A stretch of 64,000 nt of DNA from Spirochaetales bacterium (GCA_009991955.1 JAACWS010000010.1:45758-109757); one strand, 5' to 3'; positions 17,322 through 26,780 are shown, counted from the stretch's first letter. Numbers and translations: made by a program. The notes: generated by a model not told the origin, from the letters alone.

Positions 17322-18356
17322 ATGAGCAGAGGTATTTCTATCGTTTCTACTCGTTCGTCAAATTGGTATGCAGATCTTGTCCAATCGGAATTACTTTCCT
17401 TTCCCGATCTCTACCCGCGGGGCCTGGCAGATGGCATACGAAACGAGCTAAAGACCCGAGTTTTTGCCGATGGCGAAATGGAAGTTGAAGTTCCTCAATC
17501 ACTTCGAGGAAAGGATGTATTTTTATTGAGTAGCGCTGGTCGAAACTCCTTGGGTCTGAGCGTTTCCGAACAAAAACAAGAGATGTACCATGCCATCGAC
17601 GCAATAAAACGCTCGGCACCCCGTAGACTAATACTCGTTGAACCCTACATGAGTTGCGCCCGTTCAGATCGTACGAACCGTAGAAATTCGGTGGGATTCT
17701 GGATCCATTACAAGACCGTCTCTAGCCTGGGCGTTCAACATTTAGTAACCTACCAACTGCATTCAGATAAGAGCAAAACCGTCGTAGACCCTATTCATAC
17801 ACTCATTGACGATATCCCCGGCGCAAATATCATTATGGAATTCTTACTCCGAGACAAGATATTCAAAAAAGATCACCTTCCAACTTTTTGTTCCGTCGAT
17901 GCGGGTGGCGAGAGTCTCGCGAGGAATTATGCAAAGTCCTTTAGCGGTGAATTAATTATTGCCCACAAACAGAGAAGTTATGAAAAAAACAACCACGTAG
18001 AACAAATAAGAATACTCTCTGATTCGCCTCTTCAAAACAAGGTCGTATGGGTCGTTGACGACATGATAGACACAGGAAGTTCAGTGGTGACTTTGTGTGA
18101 AGAACTAAAAAAACGGGGTGTCAAAGCAGTACACGTCGCTATAGTTCACTCGGTTTTTTCTCCACCAGCTCTTGAAAGACTTGCAACCCTCTACGACCAA
18201 GGACTACTCCACCGTCTTATAACAACCGATACCCTCGAACCCACCAAGGAGGTTATCGAGAAGCTTCCATTTATCGAGGTAGTTAGGACTACTCGCCGAA
18301 CTGCAGAAATTATTCTACGTCTTTATGATGAAGAGTCCCTAAGTCCGTTTTTCTGA
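17322..18356 (+). CDS. Ribose-phosphate pyrophosphokinase homologue (PRPP synthetase family)
   Basis: The family makes PRPP from ribose 5-phosphate and ATP. The 344-aa protein has the PRPP-binding loop VVWVVDDMIDTGSSVVTL near residue 245 and family segments FADGEMEVEV and RLILVEPYMSCARSDR. It is divergent: the flexible-loop motif is CARSDRTNRRN rather than YARQDR, and the usual DLHA region is QLHS. A TTG start 36 bp upstream is possible; the ATG at 17322 gives an N-terminus closer to the family. It is transcribed divergently from recA and ends 2 bp before the end of the broken dtd gene. Confidence 0.8.
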   Translation: MSRGISIVSTRSSNWYADLVQSELLSFPDLYPRGLADGIRNELKTRVFADGEMEVEVPQSLRGKDVFLLSSAGRNSLGLSVSEQKQEMYHAIDAIKRSAPRRLILVEPYMSCARSDRTNRRNSVGFWIHYKTVSSLGVQHLVTYQLHSDKSKTVVDPIHTLIDDIPGANIIMEFLLRDKIFKKDHLPTFCSVDAGGESLARNYAKSFSGELIIAHKQRSYEKNNHVEQIRILSDSPLQNKVVWVVDDMIDTGSSVVTLCEELKKRGVKAVHVAIVHSVFSPPALERLATLYDQGLLHRLITTDTLEPTKEVIEKLPFIEVVRTTRRTAEIILRLYDEESLSPFF

Positions 18357-18358
18357 CT

Positions 18359-18811
18359 TCAGAATGTCCGTTCCGAATCTAACAGTAGAGTTACCGGACC
18401 CTCGTTGACCAATCTGACATCCATAACCTCCTAAAATTCTCCCAGGCCCAGGACTCCAGAATAGGACGAACCGAAATCTTCGACAAATTTCTCCCATAGA
18501 CCTCGGGCGATCTCTGGCGGAGCGGCTGAAGAATAGGATGGACTCCTACCCTTTCGAGCATCGGCATAAAGGGTAAATTGGCTGACGAGGAGAATATCCC
18601 CATTTGTTTCCTGAACACTCAAGTTCATAATTCCCTTAGAGTCAGGAAAAATACGGAGGTTAAGAATTTTATTCCGGATATACTGAAAATCATTTTCAGT
18701 ATCTTTTGGCGAAAAGCCGACAAGAACCAAGATACCACGATTAATCGAACTAAGTTTCCTATCTTCTACCCATACTTCGGCAGAAGAAACTCGTTGAATG
18801 ACAGCCCGCAT
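18359..18811 (-). pseudogene. dtd: D-aminoacyl-tRNA deacylase with one in-frame amber codon
   Basis: DTD removes D-amino acids from mischarged tRNA. The frame opens MRAVIQRVSSAEVWVE and contains VSQFTLYADARKGRSPSYSS (first active-site motif). It meets TAG at 18433-18431 (codon 127) and continues in the same frame for 23 codons as EVMDVRLVNEGPVTLLLDS to a TGA at 18361. The second catalytic motif, NEGPVT, lies after the TAG. Aligned with E. coli DTD, the TAG replaces one Ala in GRFAADM without any insertion. Restored length (150 codons) is normal. It is either a nonsense mutation, a sequencing error or read-through. The start overlaps the upstream stop as TAATG. Confidence 0.85.
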
Positions 18812-19896
18812 TACCGTAGAGCTCGTATGCTCGAACCCTGAATTTCGATTGTACCTCTATCGTTTAAGAGTAATTGTCCAATGAGTTCGACGTTATTCCC
18901 CGCCTGAAGGTTCGCGGGAAAAAGCAGGCGCACCGGAACAATTGCATCGATTACCTCTCCGGATTCATACCCAACGAGAAAGTCAAATATCAATTCCCGC
19001 TCGTTTACTCGCAAATTTCCAATTCTACCGGACCAACGGATATACACATTCCGGTACTCCTGCGGTCGCTGAACTACCTGTTCGATGGTCGGTATCCAGA
19101 AATCATCCACGAAGGTTGGTACTCGAAGACTATTAAGCAAGAGCTGCATTTGAGTTTTAATGTCCAAAGAAGCATTAGAAGCAAGAAGTCTATTAATTTC
19201 ATGTCGAATCTGATTATCTTCAAAATTATCAAACTGAACGGTAATGTCTTTGAGAAGTTCGTTAATTTCCTGAATTGTAAGAGTAATCTCAAAATCCCCT
19301 TCCGCCGAAAGACGCGGAATTTCTGATGAAAAGAGAAGCAACTCTCCCCCAGCCCTTACGATTTCCCGAGGAGACTGGTATTTTTGGTATGTAAAAAAGC
19401 TCACGCCTGTTAGTATCCCTAGGACCGAAAAGATCGCTATCAATCGAAAGAGCAATTGTGTATCCTGGGGTGGCACCGGATAGAGCTTTTTTTTATCTCC
19501 CTCGCTAATTTCAAAACTATTACTCTGGGAATCATCGCGCTCACGAACAAGCTGAAGTCCAAAAAGGGCGTTTTTGTTGTTAGGTTCGATTTGTAATACA
19601 TCGAGCCACTGCTGAAGGCTCTCGGTAAACTTTCCCCTGCGTAAATACACGACTGCCAGCCCTAACTTCGGTGCTATTTGCCGAGGGTCAAGGTCAATTG
19701 CTCGAGCAAGATAGGTGTGAGCCCCACCAAAATCATTCATGTATAGGCAAGAGTTTCCTAAAATAGTATAGAACTCAGGATTTGTCCGAAATAAAAAGAT
19801 TTGGGGATTGAGCAAACTAATAACGTGAGAAAACCGACGCTGGGAATAGAGCTTTTTCGCTTGCCCAAGGGTTGGATCAATTTTGGTTTTCGCCAT
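18811..19896 (-). CDS. TPR membrane protein with C-terminal beta domain, function unknown
   Basis: A 361-aa protein that I cannot name. Residues 1-125 are TPR-like helices (for example FYTILGNSCLYMNDFGGAHTYLARA). One membrane helix (about residues 145-167) follows, then a mixed extracytoplasmic part. The last 90 residues (WSGRIGNLRV ... VPVRLLFPANLQAGNNVELIGQLL) look like an OB-fold beta barrel. The TPRs would be cytoplasmic and the beta domain periplasmic. It is packed between a secreted protein gene (2 bp gap) and dtd (1-base overlap), so it is co-transcribed with two other envelope proteins. Confidence 0.8.
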   Translation of the reverse strand: MAKTKIDPTLGQAKKLYSQRRFSHVISLLNPQIFLFRTNPEFYTILGNSCLYMNDFGGAHTYLARAIDLDPRQIAPKLGLAVVYLRRGKFTESLQQWLDVLQIEPNNKNALFGLQLVRERDDSQSNSFEISEGDKKKLYPVPPQDTQLLFRLIAIFSVLGILTGVSFFTYQKYQSPREIVRAGGELLLFSSEIPRLSAEGDFEITLTIQEINELLKDITVQFDNFEDNQIRHEINRLLASNASLDIKTQMQLLLNSLRVPTFVDDFWIPTIEQVVQRPQEYRNVYIRWSGRIGNLRVNERELIFDFLVGYESGEVIDAIVPVRLLFPANLQAGNNVELIGQLLLNDRGTIEIQGSSIRALR

Positions 19897-19898
19897 TC

Positions 19899-21008
19899 TT
19901 ACAGTCCGGATCCTCTCCGAATGGTGTCTAACTGTTGTTGGAACGAGTCCAAGTCGATATTTTGACTTGGGTTGAGTAGTTGTTGCTCTATCTTCATCAA
20001 GAGCAAGTTGAGATCCTGCAAGTTCTCGGTGAGTCTTTGTATCTCTATTGACACACCTTCAGAACTACTTTCGAAAGAAGGTATCGTCGCCTGAGTAGAC
20101 GGACTATTTCCATTTGACACCGAAGAGTTTGATATCTGCGGCGCACTTGGGTTTATGGTTTGATCCAAAGCTGTTGGCACCATTTTTGGCGATAATAGAC
20201 TCCTCGAAAGCCCAAGACCGAAGGCGGAACGGGAACTCGGCTGTATAGTAGAAGATATCATGAGAGCAGAATCGTTCACCGAAAATGGTAAGAGATTAAA
20301 ATTACGATTAGGGTTTACCGAAAAGGTTTCTGGAGACTCTGCTAGTCGGCGTATATTCGCAAGGACAACTTGAGCTCCCGATTGGGATTCCGACTGAAGA
20401 TATGGAGTAATGGTCGAGGGGACTCCGGTGTCGACCCCGGTTTCGATTCCCTGTCCTACTACTAAATCAGATTGTTGGGGATTCAAAACGAATCCTGTTT
20501 CACGGTTGACCGGCGTTCCATTTAGAATAAAATGTGTTCCTGAGGCTTCTCCCAACTCGGTATCGAGGAGTATTTGTGCGTGTACAATGTCATCACTGAT
20601 ATTGACTACCCCTAAAGAAAGAGCGAGATTCCCCTCTTCCAAGAGCCGAAAACTGACGGAAAAGCTACCGAGTTCTCGTAATTCGTAATAGATGAGTAAC
20701 GAATCGTCTGACCGCAAAACCTGAGAAAAACGCACAATCTCATCTAACCGTAGAATGCGCCCCCCTTGGGACAATCGAAATTGCGAACCGTAGGGGTATC
20801 CATCCTTTACTAACAGGACTAGGCTGTCTGACGAGACTCTATAGGAAATCGAAAAACTGCCGCTTACAGGATTTACAAAAACCTGATATTCCCCTAATTC
20901 AGATGTCAAATTCCCCATTTCAGAGAAACTCTGACCATTTACAGTCAAAAGAGTACCACTTAAAACAAAAAATAAGAGAAGGGATTTTCTATTTAGCCTA
21001 GTTCTCAT
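19899..21008 (-). CDS. Exported protein of unknown function
   Basis: A 369-aa protein with a clear signal peptide (LLLFFVLSGTLLTVNG, cleavage near residue 25). The mature N-terminal half (about 30-250) is all-beta in appearance. A low-complexity Ser/Asn/Pro-rich linker (about 280-310) follows, then a short helical coiled-coil tail with TENLQDLNLLLMKIEQQLL. I do not recognise a family. The start overlaps the TPR gene upstream as ATGA and the 361-aa membrane protein follows after 2 bp, suggesting one envelope complex. Confidence 0.75.
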   Translation of the reverse strand: MRTRLNRKSLLLFFVLSGTLLTVNGQSFSEMGNLTSELGEYQVFVNPVSGSFSISYRVSSDSLVLLVKDGYPYGSQFRLSQGGRILRLDEIVRFSQVLRSDDSLLIYYELRELGSFSVSFRLLEEGNLALSLGVVNISDDIVHAQILLDTELGEASGTHFILNGTPVNRETGFVLNPQQSDLVVGQGIETGVDTGVPSTITPYLQSESQSGAQVVLANIRRLAESPETFSVNPNRNFNLLPFSVNDSALMISSTIQPSSRSAFGLGLSRSLLSPKMVPTALDQTINPSAPQISNSSVSNGNSPSTQATIPSFESSSEGVSIEIQRLTENLQDLNLLLMKIEQQLLNPSQNIDLDSFQQQLDTIRRGSGL

Positions 21009-22003
21009 CGCCCCTCCTCGATCATCGCCCTTAGAATATCTTCTTTAAGACTCAAGGCCTTGGCCTGTATTTTAAGCAATTCAGAGAGCCGGGATAGCTC
21101 CTGCATTTGATTTCCTTGATTCGATCCAACTGATGATCCGGAGGAAGTCGAGTCAAGTGAACGCTCTAGCTCATCTATTCGTGTTCGATAAGTTTGGGCA
21201 AGCCGGCTTAATTCCCGATTTTGAGCTACTATTTGATCGTTCGTTGTTTCTAATTGGTTTATCTGATTTCTGAGAGATACTACTTCGTTTTGCAATTCTT
21301 GTAGTCCGATGGTTTGACCAAGGTCTGCTCGTTGATTCTGGAGTCCGAGAATTGCCTGGTTTAGAGATTCAATTTGCCGACGATTTTGTTCAGAGGTTCG
21401 TAAGGACTCTTCTTGAGACCATTGGAGTAATTGGACTAACTCTTGTTCCCTCTTTTTTAGTTGTATTACGTCAAGTCGATATCGCGCTGCCTCAATTCGT
21501 GCGCTGGTCGGGTAGTTGCGAATTACTACTTGAAAAAGGCTTTCAGCCTCTGCTAAGTTGCCCATCGAAAGATAACTCTCCCCGGCCCAATAATAGCCAT
21601 TTGGGACAAAGGGTGAACGGGGATTTTCTTGTATAAACCGAGCGAACAAAAGGGCGGCAGATTCCATATCTCCTTGAAGAAAATAGACCCTTGCCCGTAA
21701 ATAGTGTGCTTCTGCGCTATTTCGATCTGAAGGGTATTCAGAAAGAAAGAGGTCGAAATTTCTGAGAGATTCATCGTAACGCTCGAGGGCAAATAGAGTC
21801 TTACCGGTCCAGAAATAGGCTTCATTCCGCTGTGCCACGTAACGTGGGTCAGAAAGACTATCGCGAAATAATGATAGGGCTTCTCTGTAAGCCGCAACTT
21901 GGAAATATGACTTGCCAAGTTCGATAGGATTGCCTGAGGCTTGAGAAAAAAGTTGAGTTCCAAGAAACAAAAGCAGTAGTAAAAAAAATCCTTTTGACTT
22001 CAA
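21005..22003 (-). CDS. Periplasmic TPR / coiled-coil protein (YbgF/CpoB-like)
   Basis: A 332-aa secreted protein with a signal peptide (residues 1-21, FFLLLLLFLGTQLFSQ). TPR repeats span about residues 25-175 (FYWTG-like segments such as AYFWTGKTLFALERYDESLRNF and GYYWAGESYLSMGNLAEAESLF). A long coiled coil covers about 190-275 with Gln/Glu-rich heptads. CpoB/YbgF has the same parts in the opposite order, so this is only an analogy. It probably scaffolds other envelope proteins. It begins a three-gene set ending in the broken dtd, 77 bp downstream of rpe. Confidence 0.8.
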   Translation of the reverse strand: MKSKGFFLLLLLFLGTQLFSQASGNPIELGKSYFQVAAYREALSLFRDSLSDPRYVAQRNEAYFWTGKTLFALERYDESLRNFDLFLSEYPSDRNSAEAHYLRARVYFLQGDMESAALLFARFIQENPRSPFVPNGYYWAGESYLSMGNLAEAESLFQVVIRNYPTSARIEAARYRLDVIQLKKREQELVQLLQWSQEESLRTSEQNRRQIESLNQAILGLQNQRADLGQTIGLQELQNEVVSLRNQINQLETTNDQIVAQNRELSRLAQTYRTRIDELERSLDSTSSGSSVGSNQGNQMQELSRLSELLKIQAKALSLKEDILRAMIEEGR

Positions 22004-22080
22004 TGGGGCCCCTTTACTAAGCAGATCGGTACATTTTCTTATTTTCTCGAAAAGAACTTGTGCACCAACGCAAGAATCGT

Positions 22081-22737
22081 TCAGGTCTTCATGGTTTTGA
22101 CGAATTCGCCCTTGTCTTTTGACTTAAAAAATGAACTACCCGATACAATAATATCAGCTCCTGCATTCCAAAACAAGTTTCGATTATCAATGCTTGCTCC
22201 ACCATCTATAGATATTGAATAATCCAATGAGTTTCGAGTTCTGAATTCGGCTAATTGGGTAATTTTTTTTAAACAACTCTCGACTAGACCTTGACCACCA
22301 AACCCTGGATTCACCGTCATTACCAAGACCAGGGAGACTTTTTCCAGCACCTCTTCAAGAAGCACCACCGGCGAAGAAGGAACAATTGAAATTCCTGGCC
22401 TCATACCCGCTCGATGTATCGCCTGAATAGTACGGTCACTATGAACCCCCGCTTCGATATGGAAAGTCACCATATCGGCTCCGGCTTCGGACAGTTCGTC
22501 GATATACGACTCTGGATGTAGCACCATCATATGAACATCGAGGGGTAACTTTGTAATAGGTCGTATATCTTTTACAAGCTTTGGCCCAAAAGTGAGGTTG
22601 GGAACGAAGTTACCATCCATTATATCGATGTGAATAAGTTCTGCTCCCGCTTTTTCTATCTCAGTAACTGCGTCGGCAAAGTGACCAAAATCCGCAGACA
22701 ATATTGAGGGAGCAACAGCCCGAGAGTATACCGCCAT
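22081..22737 (-). CDS. rpe: Ribulose-phosphate 3-epimerase
   Basis: Interconverts ribulose 5-phosphate and xylulose 5-phosphate in the pentose phosphate pathway. The 218-aa TIM-barrel protein shows SILSADFGHFADAV, HIDIMDGNFVPNLTFGP (metal/catalytic Asp), DVHMMVLHPESYI, and MTVNPGFGGQGLVESC, followed by the phosphate-binding SIDGGASIDN and IIVSGSSFF. Length is normal. The gene is divergent from the 22788 gene and upstream of the TPR envelope genes. Confidence 0.97.
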   Translation of the reverse strand: MAVYSRAVAPSILSADFGHFADAVTEIEKAGAELIHIDIMDGNFVPNLTFGPKLVKDIRPITKLPLDVHMMVLHPESYIDELSEAGADMVTFHIEAGVHSDRTIQAIHRAGMRPGISIVPSSPVVLLEEVLEKVSLVLVMTVNPGFGGQGLVESCLKKITQLAEFRTRNSLDYSISIDGGASIDNRNLFWNAGADIIVSGSSFFKSKDKGEFVKTMKT

Positions 22738-22787
22738 TCTATTCCGCCTTTTTCTTTTCCTTTTACTCTACTATAATAGAAGTCTCT

Positions 22788-23711
22788 ATGAATGTCCCCC
22801 AAATAATTGGCGCAGCCTGGAACGAAATAAAAGAACTTAGACTTGACCAAGGAAAGCAACTTCTTGAATCGGCGATCCCCTATGCTTTCGAAAATCCTGT
22901 AGTTCTAGGGGCCTTAAAGAGTATTTCTTTTTGGAAAGAGCGTTCAGAGATTTTTATTGAACACAGTGAACCCCTCGTCCAAGCCGACTACTTCTTTTCC
23001 CAATGGCTTACCTATTTAGAGTTCGCAAAAAGAATAAATCTTGACGATGAAGAATCTCTCTACACATTTAAACAATATGCTTTTTTTTCGGTAAAAATAA
23101 TTCTAGAAAAAAAACTTCGACAAAGTGAGAATGCCGATCCCCAATACACAATGAAACTGGGTATCTGTGAAAAGGCCCTCGGCAACTACATCGAAGCAAA
23201 GAGCAACTTGGAAAAGTCCGGCGGAGTTGGCCAAGACAACCCAGAACTCCTTGGTCACCTTGCTGACGTCTACGCTCTTCTAAATGAGCCGGCTAGGGCA
23301 AAGGTACTTTTTCGAGAGGCTTTTTTTATTGATCCCCAAAGGGTACCTGTTGAGCTTCTGGAATCGGAGCTCATTTTACGCCTTTCAGATTATACGAAAG
23401 AAAAATACTCTCCCGAAAAATTGGCCAGAGAGTGGCTACCAGTGTATGGGGTAATATTTGGAGTTTTTTCAGTAAAAAGAGAATTACGGGCGGTAGAGTA
23501 CGGTCGATTGCGGCAGGGTATATATTCCCTCGAGAGAGAATACGCCCATGAAAAAGAGAAGCGAGAACTTATTGAACCTCGGCTCATTAACAAATATTTC
23601 TGGCAGATCGACCATCTCATAAGTATCTCTGAGGAGCCACAGAAGATAAACGAAGTTCTTCTGAAGATCAAGAGTTTAAACCCCGATATCCATGGGCTGT
23701 ATACAAAATAA
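22788..23711 (+). CDS. Helical-repeat (TPR-like) protein, function unknown
   Basis: A 307-aa cytoplasmic protein rich in helices; TPR-like units are visible around residues 110-190 (MKLGICEKALGNYIEAKSNLEKSG and LLGHLADVYALLNEPARAKVLFREA). There is no signal peptide or membrane segment. I chose the ATG at 22788; a frame extension to 22704 would run into the rpe promoter region. TATAAT (22772-22777) ends only 10 bases before this ATG, so the leader must be very short if that box is used. It precedes the long greA by 85 bp and may share its function, since that protein also begins with TPR-like repeats (inference). Confidence 0.75.
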   Translation: MNVPQIIGAAWNEIKELRLDQGKQLLESAIPYAFENPVVLGALKSISFWKERSEIFIEHSEPLVQADYFFSQWLTYLEFAKRINLDDEESLYTFKQYAFFSVKIILEKKLRQSENADPQYTMKLGICEKALGNYIEAKSNLEKSGGVGQDNPELLGHLADVYALLNEPARAKVLFREAFFIDPQRVPVELLESELILRLSDYTKEKYSPEKLAREWLPVYGVIFGVFSVKRELRAVEYGRLRQGIYSLEREYAHEKEKRELIEPRLINKYFWQIDHLISISEEPQKINEVLLKIKSLNPDIHGLYTK

Positions 23712-23796
23712 ACCCAGATAGGATATACTTTTTAAAATGATGTTAGGAATGCAATAAATCCTTAACCCCTAGCCGCATCTACAGGAGCTTTTTTTC

Positions 23797-26541
23797 ATGT
23801 CGGAACACTTTTTAGACACCTTAAATCAGCAGTTGAATGACGAAAAATATACCCAGTCAAACCTCAAGGATTATAAACCGGAAAACTTTCTTAAACTCGA
23901 CGCAATGCTCGATGAGGTGTTTACCCAAGACAAGAGTGAAGAAGTGGAAGAAATTTGTGTAGAGCACTTAAGTCACAAGAAAAACTCGATAATTGCTCTC
24001 TACCTTTCGGGCGTTATTAATCTTCGGAACCAATCTCTCGATGATTCTCCACTTTTGAGTCTCATAAGCCTATTTTCCGAAGGACAACTATGGGAGGTCG
24101 TCGAAGTACTTTGTCAGAAAATTCTCGAGTTTGGTCCAAATAAACACGCCTTGAGGCATTTGGCCGAGTGCTACTCCAGAAGTAACAAGAAGTCTAAGCT
24201 TTACACTGTTTGGGATCAACTTATAAAAGTTGACTATGAAGAGGCAGACATTGCCCGTAAACTGGGTGAACAAGCGGAAGAATCAGGTAAGAAAGAAGTA
24301 GCTATCGATTATTACAAGAAGGCTATACACCGGTACTTAAACAAAAAAATGTTCGGTCCGGTAATGGAAATTTGGCAAAAGCTTATCGAATTAGTCCCCC
24401 AAGAAATAGACTTCTTCTACCATGTAGAAACTAAAGCCGCAAAGATTCTTCCTCAAGAACGATCGATACAATTATTAGAGGAGTTGTACCCAACTTACAA
24501 AGAAAAGGGCTCCTGGGACATTGGCTTATCGATTCTTAAACGGATACTTGCCTATGACAACAAAAATGGATGGGCCCGGAAAGAACTCCTTGACTGTTAT
24601 ACAGGAAAATACGCGACCCACAGTCTCTTACAAAACTACCTACAGCTCTCTAACCTCTCGCAAAACTGGCGAGAGGTACACGAAGCTATTCAAGACTTCG
24701 AAAAACATATTTCGTTCGACGAAGGCAGTTTTGTATTTCATAGAAACTGGGGCGTTGGACGGATTGTTTCCATTACCAACGATGACATAACCATTAATTT
24801 CTTGAAGAAAAACAACCACAAGATGAGCTTAAAGATGGCGGTAAACAGTTTGACTGTTTTAGGTAAGGATCACATTTGGGTATACCGGCTCACCAAGAAA
24901 AAAGAAGCCCTAAATAAAAAAATCAAAGAGGATATTGTGTGGGCCCTGAAGATTCTCATTCGCAGTTTCGATAACGCCGCGGACATGAGAAAAATAAAGA
25001 ACGAACTCGTTCCCCACGTGCTTTCAGAAAGCGAATGGTCTTCTTGGAGCACCAAGGCTCGAGCCCAATTAAAAACGAATGAAATATTCGGGAATATTCC
25101 CGACGATCCAGACACCTACGTGGTCCGCGACCAACCTATTAGTTTCCTGGAGAAAACCTATAATCGATTCAAAGCCGAAAAAGATTTTGATAATCGGGTT
25201 AAAATTGTTCAGGAGTTTCTCACTCACCTCGAGGATGGGACCGATGAGATGGCTTATGAATCGGATTTTTTTACCGAAATGTTCGATTATTTTATGGGAT
25301 TCTTGCGTAGCTATACATCAGTTTCGGAGCAGACTATTGTTGCCTACGTTATCGCTAATGATTTCGTACGACATTTTGACTACCTTAAATCCCAATTCAC
25401 TCTAAAATTTAAAGACATCCTCGATCAATGTGAAGACAATTATGACATATTCTTGAGGATATCTAATCAATTAATACGAAAAGAATTCCTTAAGCTCGTA
25501 AAAATTACCTCGAGTAATTGGGTAGAAGTGTACTTGACCCTGTCGCCTTATTACCTGAATCGCGACCTCGTAGTAGCCCTAATAGGAGCAGGAAAGGCAG
25601 AACGCGTATTAGAGAAGTTCTTGGAAATTGGAAAAAACTACAAGGAAAATCGAGAGGCGTTCATATGGTTCGTTCGAACGTTCTATTCTGAACCTTGGTT
25701 CAAGGATTATGGTATAGAACAAGAAAAAATCCTCATTTCTTTTCTAAACTTAATGGATATAACTGCTCGCGAGGCCGAAAATCGAAAAGATTTAACATTG
25801 AACAGGAAACTCAACCGTCAAGTTGAAACTTTCCTTTTTATCAAAGAAAAGGTTATTGAGAGCTACATAGATGAAGCAGACGAAGATGGTATTAGTCGAA
25901 TCTATAGTCTTTTAGAAGATGTCAAAGAACTCGATCCTAAAATTATCAACGAAATAAAGGTCCGTATTAAAAGCAGGTTTACTAATTTTAAGTTCATGGG
26001 TATTTCGGAGGTTCAAGTTACGACCGTTTCTCGCAGTGGCTTCTACGGAATGGAGACAAGCCTCAGAGAGAAACAGCGAGCATATAATCACCTTCAGCAA
26101 GTAGAGGTTCCCAAGAACTCTGAAGAAATTAAAACTGCCCGAGAATACGGTGACCTTAAAGAAAATGCGGAGTATAAAGCAGCAAAAGAACGTCAGGATA
26201 TTTTGAATAACACTGCGGCCCGTTGGAAAGAAGAGATGGAAAAGGTGCAAGTTGTCAGGCCCGAAGATGTCGATACCTCAAAAATCGGCTTTGGAGTTAT
26301 CGCCACCTTAGAAAATCTCAACACCAAAAAAATTGAAAGTTATACAATTATGGGTCCATGGGAGTCTAACCCAGAAAAACTCGTCCTTTCCCATCTTTCC
26401 CCTTTTGCAAGTAAACTTCTAGGCAAGAAGGTTGGCGATGTATTACATTTTACTATCAACGAAAGTGAGTACTCGTTTGAAGTAAAAAATATCGAGGTAG
26501 CCGACTTCGATTCAATCGAGCCGATGGTCGCTACAGTATAA
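23797..26541 (+). CDS. greA: Long spirochaete-type transcription elongation factor GreA
   Basis: GreA rescues stalled RNA polymerase by stimulating transcript cleavage. Ordinary GreA is about 158 aa; this protein is 914 aa. The GreA part is the last 146 residues: coiled coil with the acidic tip in the signature YGDLKENAEYKAAKERQ (about 785-801), then an FKBP-like domain. Upstream are TPR-like helices (about 40-290) and a small beta module, FHRNWGVGRIVSITNDDITINF (about 312-333), resembling DUF3553/CarD-like folds. Similar long GreA proteins occur in Treponema and Borrelia. AGGAG precedes the ATG and a strong terminator follows. Confidence 0.9.
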   Translation: MSEHFLDTLNQQLNDEKYTQSNLKDYKPENFLKLDAMLDEVFTQDKSEEVEEICVEHLSHKKNSIIALYLSGVINLRNQSLDDSPLLSLISLFSEGQLWEVVEVLCQKILEFGPNKHALRHLAECYSRSNKKSKLYTVWDQLIKVDYEEADIARKLGEQAEESGKKEVAIDYYKKAIHRYLNKKMFGPVMEIWQKLIELVPQEIDFFYHVETKAAKILPQERSIQLLEELYPTYKEKGSWDIGLSILKRILAYDNKNGWARKELLDCYTGKYATHSLLQNYLQLSNLSQNWREVHEAIQDFEKHISFDEGSFVFHRNWGVGRIVSITNDDITINFLKKNNHKMSLKMAVNSLTVLGKDHIWVYRLTKKKEALNKKIKEDIVWALKILIRSFDNAADMRKIKNELVPHVLSESEWSSWSTKARAQLKTNEIFGNIPDDPDTYVVRDQPISFLEKTYNRFKAEKDFDNRVKIVQEFLTHLEDGTDEMAYESDFFTEMFDYFMGFLRSYTSVSEQTIVAYVIANDFVRHFDYLKSQFTLKFKDILDQCEDNYDIFLRISNQLIRKEFLKLVKITSSNWVEVYLTLSPYYLNRDLVVALIGAGKAERVLEKFLEIGKNYKENREAFIWFVRTFYSEPWFKDYGIEQEKILISFLNLMDITAREAENRKDLTLNRKLNRQVETFLFIKEKVIESYIDEADEDGISRIYSLLEDVKELDPKIINEIKVRIKSRFTNFKFMGISEVQVTTVSRSGFYGMETSLREKQRAYNHLQQVEVPKNSEEIKTAREYGDLKENAEYKAAKERQDILNNTAARWKEEMEKVQVVRPEDVDTSKIGFGVIATLENLNTKKIESYTIMGPWESNPEKLVLSHLSPFASKLLGKKVGDVLHFTINESEYSFEVKNIEVADFDSIEPMVATV

Positions 26542-26585
26542 GTAACAATTAGTACCAGAGAAGAAAAAGGAACGTGGTTTTTTGC

Positions 26586-26615
26586 GGCCGCAGGGTTTCC
26601 CTCGCGGCCCTTTTT
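26586..26615 (+). terminator. Rho-independent terminator after greA
   Basis: GGCCGC (26586-26591) pairs with GCGGCC (26604-26609); AGGG/CCCT extends the stem around a TTT loop, with one bulged C. TTTTT follows at 26611-26615. It is 45 bp after the greA stop. The remaining 165 bp to mvaS (26616-26780) should hold the carotenoid operon promoter. Candidates are TTGCAC (26692-26697) with TTTAAT (26714-26719), or TTGCCG (26664-26669) with TATATT (26688-26693); both are weak. Confidence 0.9.
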
Positions 26616-26780
26616 ATTGCTAACTCAATTTATCGACAAAAGAGAAAAGAGTTGGAAAAATATTTGCCGACAGGAATAATCCGTGCGTATATTGCACATT
26701 GTAATAGTGAGCATTTAATAAGGGTACTTAGAGTATCGTTGTGAATTGCCCCTTGTTTTTTTGAGTAAAGAGAGGCTTGA

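Noticed and set aside
18416..18440. A short insertion in dtd carrying the stop codon
   Set aside because: First suspected because the sequence after GVLG looked longer than expected. Direct alignment with E. coli DTD shows equal length within one residue, so a single substitution creating TAG is enough.
26616..26780. A riboswitch or regulatory RNA before mvaS
   Set aside because: I found no stable conserved fold; only weak promoter-like boxes are present.
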